Shown one piece after another: positions 1 to 6,268 of a stretch of 38,466 nt of DNA. Position 1 is the stretch's first letter. Each line of letters begins with the position of its first letter. Source of the stretch: CG2-30-36-16 sp964372115 (GTDB taxonomy: Bacteria; Bacteroidota; Ignavibacteria; Ignavibacteriales; Ignavibacteriaceae); NCBI GenBank assembly GCA_964372115.1, contig CAYJPN010000045.1:1-38466 (forward strand). Direction: 5' to 3'. Below the pieces are notes generated by a model, which saw nothing but the letters and a program-made list of their open reading frames with translations, was not told the origin of the DNA and searched no databases. The translations under genes were made by a program, and so were the position numbers.

Positions 1-9
1 TTTTTCTCC

Positions 10-26
10 CTAATGACCGTCATTAG
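10..26. promoter_or_regulatory. 17-bp perfect palindrome, possible operator
   Basis: CTAATGA and TCATTAG flank a CCG centre, giving a 17-bp dyad. It lies beyond the 3' end of the minus-strand peptidase gene and next to the window edge. There is no T-run after it on either strand in the direction expected for an intrinsic terminator of that gene. The short symmetric form with a central TGACCGTCA would suit a dimeric repressor of the TetR type acting on a gene to the left, but that gene is not visible. This role is inference only. Confidence 0.3.
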
Positions 27-78
27 AATTTTATTCCTAACGGAGAATCTGGGATAAATTATTAAAACGATCACACTA

Positions 79-1743
79 TTATTTAACTTCAAAAAAAGCC
101 GGGTCGTTTGCAATTGTCCAGACGTTTAAAAAACCGAGTTTTATTATTTTTGTCATCAAGTCAATATTTGCTTTTTCCACATGGTCACCCGGTTGATGGT
201 AATCAGGGTGGAAACCCGCCATAAAATAAAATATCGGGATATCTTTTTCGGCGAACGGAGCGTGATCGCTTCCTCCACCAGGTCTATCCGATGCACGGAA
301 ACGGATGTCTAATCCGAGATTATATTTTGTATTAAAATCGTTCGTAATTTCTTCAAGCTGTTTATAAGCTTTTGTGTAACTCATACTGCATTTAATACCG
401 AGTGAATCATCATCCATATTGCGGGAAATCATATCGTAATTTAAGTTAGCTATTATTTTTGAGTTGGCAATTGGGTTGTGATCAACAAAGTAATTTGAGC
501 CGAGCAGCCCTTCTTCCTCACCCGTCCACGCAGCAAAAACGATTGAATATTTCGGTTTAACACCGGCTGCTGAAATTGCTTTAGCAAGTGAAAGTACACC
601 TACCGTACCGGAAGCGTTATCGTCAGAGCCGTTATAAATATAACCGTTTATTTTTCCGAGGTGGTCGTAATGACCGCCAACTACAATAATTTTGGAAGGA
701 TCTTCACCTTCGACAATTCCCACTACATTTTGTGTACGAATAATTTTGGAATTAAGATTAACCTGAAGTCTTATTCTTTTATTTTTTAGTTCTCTTGATA
801 ATGGTTCAGGTTTTGAAGCTGCTTTTTGCTCAAACTCTTTTACGGAAAATCCGCTTCCTTTCAAGAGTTCGTTTGCTGTACGTGTGGTAATAATTATTTG
901 AACAAAGCTGCCGGAAAGAGTATCCTCTATTAACGAAACTCTTTTTCTTGGACTTCTTAATTGAACATCCCCTTCATAAATATCGTTGTTAAATCTGAAA
1001 GGATAATTTGCAGCCCAGCCGCTTAATAATGAAGTCCCGGCTCTTACTTCCAGCACACCGAGGGCGCCGCTGTTACGCAGGTATTCCATGCTGCTGCGAT
1101 AGCGGTCGTATTCTATCCGTCTATCGACCGGTTTAAATTTTTTGTAGCCCTCAGATAGTGTATCATCGGAACCGGGATAACCTCTCAATAGCAAAACATA
1201 TTTCCCTTTTATATCAATATTTTCAAAATCATTGTACCCGCTTTTTTCATCTTGGAAACCATAACCGGCAAAAACTACCCCGGCTTCATTATCAACGCTT
1301 ACTTTTGCGTCGCTTATTCCAAAATCTACTTTATAAGCAAAAGACATTTTGGTTGTGCTGTTTTTATCCGTTGTAATTATTGAAAGATTGTGGTTGTCCC
1401 CGGTTTCGGTTTGGAGCATGTAAATATTCTGAAAAAATGTTTGGTAAGTTTTCGGCGCTTCTCCTCTCATCCACCCTGTGCGCGAGGGTTGTAATCGTTC
1501 CATATCACCCGCAGGCGCTATGCCGTACACTTTGAACATGCTGGCTATATAATCAGCAGCCATAAAGCATCCTTTTTCACCTGTTTCACGCCCCTCCATC
1601 CAATCGGATGATAAAAACTCAAGTTGACCCTTTACCGCATTAGTTGATATTGCGTCTAATCCTTCTTCAAGTGGATTTATTTGCGCAAAAAGAGGAGTAG
1701 ATACCCATAGGAGTATTACAAAAAGAAGTAGATGTTTTTCCAT
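79..1743 (-). CDS. Exported M28-family zinc metallopeptidase
   Basis: 554 aa. Residues 1-20 form a signal peptide (hydrophobic core, then ...LFAQ), so the product is exported. The middle (about 140-320) fits a protease-associated insert, and the C-terminal half is an M28 aminopeptidase fold. Expected metal ligands are visible: H358 in GGHYDHLG, D374 in GSDDNASG, E409/E410 in TGEEEG, D437 in NLNYDMIS and H516 in YHQPGD. The family uses two zinc ions to remove N-terminal residues or cleave small peptides. The ATG at 1741-1743 is preceded by AAGGCGG at a suitable distance. It stands alone, divergent from maeB. A second exported M28 peptidase lies at 31983-33440; the two share architecture but are clearly diverged. 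Exact substrate is unknown. Confidence 0.9.
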   Translation of the reverse strand: MEKHLLLFVILLWVSTPLFAQINPLEEGLDAISTNAVKGQLEFLSSDWMEGRETGEKGCFMAADYIASMFKVYGIAPAGDMERLQPSRTGWMRGEAPKTYQTFFQNIYMLQTETGDNHNLSIITTDKNSTTKMSFAYKVDFGISDAKVSVDNEAGVVFAGYGFQDEKSGYNDFENIDIKGKYVLLLRGYPGSDDTLSEGYKKFKPVDRRIEYDRYRSSMEYLRNSGALGVLEVRAGTSLLSGWAANYPFRFNNDIYEGDVQLRSPRKRVSLIEDTLSGSFVQIIITTRTANELLKGSGFSVKEFEQKAASKPEPLSRELKNKRIRLQVNLNSKIIRTQNVVGIVEGEDPSKIIVVGGHYDHLGKINGYIYNGSDDNASGTVGVLSLAKAISAAGVKPKYSIVFAAWTGEEEGLLGSNYFVDHNPIANSKIIANLNYDMISRNMDDDSLGIKCSMSYTKAYKQLEEITNDFNTKYNLGLDIRFRASDRPGGGSDHAPFAEKDIPIFYFMAGFHPDYHQPGDHVEKANIDLMTKIIKLGFLNVWTIANDPAFFEVK

Positions 1744-2080
1744 AAACCGCCTTAATTTTGATTAAGTAAGAAACTGCTTAAAATTAAATAAATTCCACTT
1801 AACGACAAAAACTTTTTTAACAGGCGATTTTTACAGTGGTGGAAAAAAGAAAGCAGAAAATAAATTTTTTTATTTAATGCAAGTTCACAAAGTTCTTCTT
1901 ATTTTGGAGATGCGATTTTTAACAAATATTTTAAAAAATCGTAAAATTAAATGTTTATGAAAAAAATTACGGCACCTCAGAACGATTATCTTTTTAGAAG
2001 TTGCAAACCAGCACCCTCTAATATCTGCAATCAAATCAATCAAATATTAAAACACATAATAACTTTTACGGGAGATATCC
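1744..2080. other. Divergent intergenic region, peptidase/maeB
   Basis: 337 bp between two divergent starts, so it should hold both promoters. It is very A/T rich. I see one 8-bp dyad (CGATTTTT near 1914 and AAAAATCG near 1935) and no convincing gene, RNA or consensus promoter. The maeB ribosome-binding site GGGAG is at about 2070-2074. Confidence 0.5.
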
Positions 2081-4342
2081 ATGAAAATAAGTGTTGAAGA
2101 ATCTCTTCGTTATCATAGCGAAGGAAGAAAAGGAAAGATAGAAGTTGTGGCGACAAAACCATGTCTGACATCAAGAGATCTATCTTTAGCTTACACACCC
2201 GGAGTGGCTGACCCATGCCGGGCGATTCACAAAAATATTGAAGATGTTTATAAATATACTGCAAAAGGAAATCTTGTAGCAGTAGTTTCAAACGGAACCG
2301 CTGTACTCGGTCTTGGCGACATTGGAGCCGAAGCAGGAAAACCTGTTATGGAAGGAAAAGGAGTTTTATTTAAAAGATTCGCGGATATTGACGTATTCGA
2401 CATCGAGCTAAGAAGCCACGATCCAAAGGAAATAATAAGAGCGGTTGAAATGCTTGAACCGACTTTCGGCGGTATTAACCTTGAGGATATTAAGGCGCCT
2501 GAATGTTTCGAGATTGAAGAGACATTAAAAGAAACTATGAACATTCCTGTTTTTCATGATGATCAGCATGGAACGGCAATAATATCTTGCGCTGCGTTAA
2601 TTAACGCTGTTGAGTTAACAGGTAAAAAACTTGACGAAATTAAATTAGTTGTAAATGGCGCAGGCGCTGCTGCAATTTCCTGCTGTAAACTTTATATGCG
2701 AGCCGGCGTAAAAAATGAAAACATTGTAATGTTCGATTCAAAAGGCGCAATTACCAAAGACAGAACAGATCTTAACAAATATAAAAAGCTATTTGCTACA
2801 GAGAAAGAATATGGTAGTCTTGCTGATGCAGTAAAAGGCTCAGATGTGTTTGTTGGTCTTTCCGTGGGCGGAGCAATGACTAAAGATATGGTTAAATCTA
2901 TGGCTCCGGATCCAATAATTTTTGCAATGGCAAATCCGGATCCTGAAATCATGTATGACGACGCGGTATCCGTAAGAAAAGATTTAATTATGGCTACAGG
3001 CAGAAGCGATTATCCAAACCAGGTTAACAATGTGCTCGGTTTTCCATTTATTTTCCGCGGCGCTCTTGATGTAAGAGCCACTGCAATAAATGAAGAGATG
3101 AAGATGGCAGCAGTAAAAGCGTTGTCGAGTCTTGCAAGAGAAAAAGTTCCTGAAATGGTGCTTAATGCCTATGGCGGAGTTGATTTTTCATTCGGGCGGG
3201 ATTATATAATTCCAAAACCGTTTGATCCACGGGTGCTTTGGTATGTTGCTCCGGCAGTAGCAAGAGCAGCAATGGAAACGGGTGTTGCTAAACAGCCTAT
3301 AACAGACTGGCAGGCATACGTGGAAGAATTAAAAGAACGACTCGGGCTTTCAAAAGAAGTTATCCGTGTTATGATTCACAATGCTCAAAAAAATCCGCGT
3401 AAAGTTGTTTACCCTGAAGGCGAGGAAGAACAAATTATACGCGCCGCACACGCAGCTTACTCAGAAGGAATTGCAAAACCAATCCTTCTTGGTAATGAAG
3501 ACAAAATAAAAGCGATTATAAAACAGCTAGATTATGACACTGATGAATTTAAGATAATCGATCCTGCTGTGTCACCGGATAGGGACCGTTATATAAAATC
3601 GTTTTATGAAAAACGTCAGCGCAGCGGAGCTACACCGCGTAACGTAAACGAAATGATGCTTGAGACAATATATTTCGGTTCGATGATGCTTGCTTTGGGT
3701 GATGCCGACGCGCTGATAAGCGGATACACAACTCACTACCCCGAAACAATTCGTCCTGCGCTTCAATGCATCGGCACACATAATGGATTCAAAGTTGTTT
3801 CCGGTATGTATATTGTCGCGGCTAAAAAAGAAGTTTACTTTTTTGCTGATTGTACAGTTAATGTTAATCCAACTGCCGAACAACTCGCGGAGATTGCAAT
3901 TGATTCGGCTGAAACAGTAAAAGCGTTTGACGTTGATCCGAAGGTAGCGTTGTTATCATTCAGTAATTTCGGCAGTGCGCCGTACCCCGAATCATTAAAA
4001 GTAAAAGAAGCCGCAAACATCGTAAAAAAAATGCGCCCCGACCTAAAAATTGATGGCGAGATGCAGGCAGATACCGCAGTTGTTCCTCAAATACTTGAAC
4101 ATGATTTTCCGTTTACAACCTTAAAAGGAAACGCAAACGTTTTAATCTTCCCTAATTTGGATGCCGGAAACATTGCGTACAAATTATTAGCGAGGATTGG
4201 TGAAGCGACGGTTATTGGCCCGATACTTCAAGGTACCAAAAAAGCGGTACACGTATTGCAAAGAGGTGCTTCAGTTGATGATATAATTAACATGACCGCA
4301 ATTGCGGTTGTTGACGCTTTACATAAAGAAGCAAAACACTAA
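2081..4342 (+). CDS. maeB: NADP-dependent malic enzyme with C-terminal phosphotransacetylase-like domain
   Basis: 753 aa, the usual length of the hybrid MaeB type. It decarboxylates malate to pyruvate with reduction of NAD(P). Residues 1-425 are the malic enzyme: YTPGVADPC at 39-46, GLGDIGAEAGKPVMEGKG at about 77-94, the metal-binding HDDQHGTAI at 159-167, and a Rossmann NGAGAAAIS at 192-200. Residues about 430-750 are a phosphate acetyl/butyryltransferase-like domain (VVYPEGEEEQIIRAA near its start), which in this family is regulatory, sensing acetyl-CoA, rather than catalytic. The ATG follows GGGAG by 6 nt. It is monocistronic, with a G/C hairpin at 4353-4385 after the stop. With ppc (27802-30597) it covers exchange between C3 and C4 acids. 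Confidence 0.95.
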   Translation: MKISVEESLRYHSEGRKGKIEVVATKPCLTSRDLSLAYTPGVADPCRAIHKNIEDVYKYTAKGNLVAVVSNGTAVLGLGDIGAEAGKPVMEGKGVLFKRFADIDVFDIELRSHDPKEIIRAVEMLEPTFGGINLEDIKAPECFEIEETLKETMNIPVFHDDQHGTAIISCAALINAVELTGKKLDEIKLVVNGAGAAAISCCKLYMRAGVKNENIVMFDSKGAITKDRTDLNKYKKLFATEKEYGSLADAVKGSDVFVGLSVGGAMTKDMVKSMAPDPIIFAMANPDPEIMYDDAVSVRKDLIMATGRSDYPNQVNNVLGFPFIFRGALDVRATAINEEMKMAAVKALSSLAREKVPEMVLNAYGGVDFSFGRDYIIPKPFDPRVLWYVAPAVARAAMETGVAKQPITDWQAYVEELKERLGLSKEVIRVMIHNAQKNPRKVVYPEGEEEQIIRAAHAAYSEGIAKPILLGNEDKIKAIIKQLDYDTDEFKIIDPAVSPDRDRYIKSFYEKRQRSGATPRNVNEMMLETIYFGSMMLALGDADALISGYTTHYPETIRPALQCIGTHNGFKVVSGMYIVAAKKEVYFFADCTVNVNPTAEQLAEIAIDSAETVKAFDVDPKVALLSFSNFGSAPYPESLKVKEAANIVKKMRPDLKIDGEMQADTAVVPQILEHDFPFTTLKGNANVLIFPNLDAGNIAYKLLARIGEATVIGPILQGTKKAVHVLQRGASVDDIINMTAIAVVDALHKEAKH

Positions 4343-4352
4343 TCGTAAATTT

Positions 4353-4385
4353 ATGCGGGCGCAATCATAATGAGTGTGCCCGCAT
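4353..4385. terminator. Candidate bidirectional terminator hairpin
   Basis: ATGCGGGC (4353-4360) pairs with GCCCGCAT (4378-4385), and CA/TG inside extends the stem around one mismatch. It sits between the convergent ends of maeB and the lipocalin gene. No strong T-run follows on either strand, so it may act only weakly or stabilise the 3' ends. Confidence 0.5.
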
Positions 4386-4417
4386 TTGATTCCATCCAAA
4401 ATATTTTTCACCTTAGC

Positions 4418-4963
4418 TTATTTATTTTTCATACTCATCTGAACGCTTTTTACAAATTTTTGCGGATCGTAACCATTATCGAATAATATTTTATTTATAG
4501 TCGTCATTGTGGTCTCGTCGAGTGTTGGTGTGCGGCTTAAAATCCATCCGTATTTTCTTTTCGGATGTCCGACTATTGCCCATTTATAATTACCGTCCAA
4601 CCCGATTATCCAGTAATCGCCCCAGAACAAATTCCAGCCGAACAGACTTACAAAACTAACTTGCAGCTTCGAGTTTGTTTTTTTATCAACTACTCGCGCA
4701 ACTCCTTCGGCGGTGTTCAATCTGCCGTCAGCTTCCCGACAACTATTTAAAACTTTTATTTCCCCGTCATCGGTAAGTGAATATTTTGCTGTTGTCCCGC
4801 TTACGCAATCCTCCTGAAAGCTGTTTGGTATCCGGGCAATTTCGTACCATAAGCCGGAATATTTTGTTAACTCGACTTTGTCGACAGTAGTTACATTTTT
4901 TTGCTGTGCAAACACTAAAACCGGTAGTAAGATAATTAGTAGTAATTTCATTTTATTTCTCAT
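4418..4963 (-). CDS. Bacterial lipocalin (Blc-type)
   Basis: 181 aa. A short cationic N-terminus and hydrophobic stretch end in VFAQQ, consistent with a signal peptide; I see no clear lipobox cysteine, so outer-membrane lipoprotein status is uncertain. The lipocalin GxW-type motif is YSGLWYEIARIPNSFQ near residue 35. The late ILSRTPTLDE segment is typical of Blc/apolipoprotein D-like lipocalins. Family members bind hydrophobic ligands such as lysophospholipids at the envelope. The ATG at 4961-4963 and a second ATG four codons later are both possible starts, and neither has a good ribosome-binding site. It is convergent with maeB. Confidence 0.88.
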   Translation of the reverse strand: MRNKMKLLLIILLPVLVFAQQKNVTTVDKVELTKYSGLWYEIARIPNSFQEDCVSGTTAKYSLTDDGEIKVLNSCREADGRLNTAEGVARVVDKKTNSKLQVSFVSLFGWNLFWGDYWIIGLDGNYKWAIVGHPKRKYGWILSRTPTLDETTMTTINKILFDNGYDPQKFVKSVQMSMKNK

Positions 4964-5015
4964 TTATTCAAAAACAAGTTAGTAAGGAAGAGTTTAAAAG
5001 TAAAAAGAAATAAAA

Positions 5016-5112
5016 AGCACACAGATAAACACAGATTGGACTGATGTGCGCAGATTGGGAATAATTAAAAATGATCTGCGCGAATCTGCTAAATCAGCGT
5101 CATCTGCGTGCT
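5016..5112. repeat. MITE-like foldback repeat
   Basis: Outer arms AGCACACAGAT (5016-5026) and ATCTGCGTGCT (5102-5112) are complementary apart from one position. Inner arms GCGCAGAT (5048-5055) and ATCTGCGC (5074-5081) are fully complementary, and CTGAT/ATCAG (5041-5045/5093-5097) pair between them. The whole unit could fold as an imperfect cruciform or RNA hairpin. A likely end fragment, CATCTGCGTACC, recurs near 8718. There is no ORF in it. It looks like a small non-autonomous interspersed repeat. Confidence 0.6.
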
Positions 5113-5222
5113 ATTTTCTCCTGCTAAAATAAAATTGCTTTACGGGGTGGACAATTATTGGGAATACTTTTATATTAAATACGATTAGAGTAATAATTTT
5201 TAGGGATAGGTATATGTTCAAG

Positions 5223-5261
5223 ATATTTTTACAATTTAACTGCTCTCACAACAAGTTTATT
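5223..5261. repeat. 39-bp dispersed repeat, copy 1
   Basis: Matches 8735-8773 with three mismatches in 39 bp. It begins ATATTTTTACAATTTAAC and ends CAAGTTTATT. Read on the minus strand both copies give NKL-V-RxVKL-stop-like peptides (NKLVVRAVKL and NKLAVRRVKL), so they may be the tail of a decayed gene family instead of a pure DNA element. Confidence 0.6.
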
Positions 5262-5398
5262 CAATAAAAAGAACCGGCTGTTTGCCGTCGGCGTTTTTTT
5301 TATAAAACGTTAACGGGAAAAAATATTTAGCCCTTCCCGGTTCCCTGGCTTCCCGTATCCGCATTTGCGGAATTGTATCCATTATTTTTTTTTGTTTG

Positions 5399-5818
5399 TA
5401 TGTAAATATTTTAAATATGTTTGTAAAAAATTATAACGTGCCGGCTAATTCGCTGGATGAAAAAAACATTTTAAAAAGTGAGTTTAAAATTTTGTAAAAC
5501 CCGTTAAAGAAATTATAAAATGCGTTTTAAAATTTCTTTTATGCAGAAAAAATATTTTTTAGCGGCTTAAAAATATTTTACTGCCCGTGAAAATATTTTT
5601 ACACCACAAAACAAAATCTTTACTCGAATAATAAAAATGTTTAATGCAACAAAAAAAATGTTTAATGTAGAAGAGAAAAATTTTACCGGACTAAAAATTT
5701 TCTCTAACCCGGGAAACAAAATTTTAAGTGCAAAAAAGAATTTGTTTAATGGATAAAACAATTTTTAAATTGCGTTTAGAAAAATTAAAAGTCCGGCTTA
5801 AAATATTTAAAATGCGTT
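5399..5818. repeat. Degenerate 21-bp periodic array, about 20 units
   Basis: Successive 21-bp windows (for example starting at 5483, 5504, 5525, 5546, 5567, 5588, 5609, 5630, 5651, 5672, 5693, 5714, 5735, 5756, 5777, 5798) each carry an AAAA(T)ATTTT-like tract in the first two thirds and a G/C-richer 5-7 base spacer (GCGGC, GCCCG, ACCGGACT, CCCGGG, TCCGGC) at the end. Units share a pattern rather than a sequence. The unit at 5441-5461 is poorly preserved. On the minus strand a fortuitous frame reads as heptads (LNKFFFA, LKILFPG, LEKIFSP, VKFFSST, LNIFFVA, LNIFIIR, VKILFCG, VKIFSRA), which is simply 21 nt divided by three. 21 bp is about two helical turns, so the A/T tracts face the same side of the helix and the segment is expected to be curved. 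Confidence 0.75.
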
Positions 5819-6107
5819 TTTCTTTGCAAAAACAAGCAAATTGAAAATTCCCACCCGAAAAGGAGATGGGGAGATAAACTTATAAGAAATTTAATTAGAA
5901 GTTATAAAATAGGAAGAAAATGATCTTCCAAATTAGAAACTTAAAAAACGGTGAGGCTGCGTGGCAATAAATTAAAATGCTAAACCCAGGTATTAAAGCA
6001 CCCGGTAAATTAGTTAAAAATTAATTTGGCAGATTTTCAGAAAACCAGCTATTCGCTTAGAAATAGCATTTAAAGAAAAGGTTGTTTTACTGCCAAACAG
6101 TAGTGGT

Positions 6108-6132
6108 AATTCTTCCCTTGAAGGGATGAATT
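6108..6132. repeat. 25-bp near-perfect inverted repeat
   Basis: AATTC (6108-6112) and TCCCT (6114-6118) pair with AGGGA (6122-6126) and GAATT (6128-6132) around a TGA centre, with a single T/T mismatch. It lies 140 bp before the propeller gene. It could be an operator, a cruciform or part of a small interspersed element. Confidence 0.45.
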
Positions 6133-6193
6133 CTAAAAATAAAATTAACAACAGTGTTGTGTTTTCCGTATCTGGCTGACCTGCCCTTCTCCC

Positions 6194-6209
6194 GACGGAC
6201 CTGTCCGTC
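6194..6209. repeat. GC-rich hairpin GACGGAC/GTCCGTC
   Basis: A perfect 7-bp stem with a 2-base loop, followed by a third GACGGA at 6214-6219. The local G/C richness stands out from its A/T-rich surroundings. It is 60 bp before the propeller gene start, and no T-run follows, so an intrinsic terminator is not supported. Confidence 0.4.
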
Positions 6210-6268
6210 CCCTGACGGAAACACACCGTGGGGTAAATAATTAATAACAAAATGGAGTATTGTTCAAA

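Larger units (their letters stand above)
4964..6268. other. 1.3 kb repeat-rich non-coding region
   Basis: I find no convincing gene here. In order it holds a foldback repeat (5016-5112), one copy of a dispersed 39-bp repeat (5223-5261), a small hairpin TCCGCA/TGCGGA (5358-5371), a 21-bp periodic array (5399-5818) and two hairpins at 6108-6209. Short open frames in this stretch (for example 5567-5761 and 6014-6250 on the minus strand) are by-products of the repeats. The promoter for the propeller gene should lie at its right end. Confidence 0.7.

Noticed and set aside
1158..1376. Plus-strand frame inside the M28 peptidase gene
   Set aside because: Shadow of the opposite-strand gene, no family signal.
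5567..5761. Open frame of 64 codons on the minus strand
   Set aside because: It is produced by the 21-bp array; its heptads vary freely, it has no ribosome-binding site, and the repeats continue outside it in both directions.
5399..5818. CRISPR-like array
   Set aside because: Units are contiguous and only loosely alike; there are no constant repeats with unique spacers and no cas genes.
6014..6250. Open frame of 78 codons on the minus strand
   Set aside because: It runs through the inverted repeat and hairpins, lacks a family match and has no ribosome-binding site.
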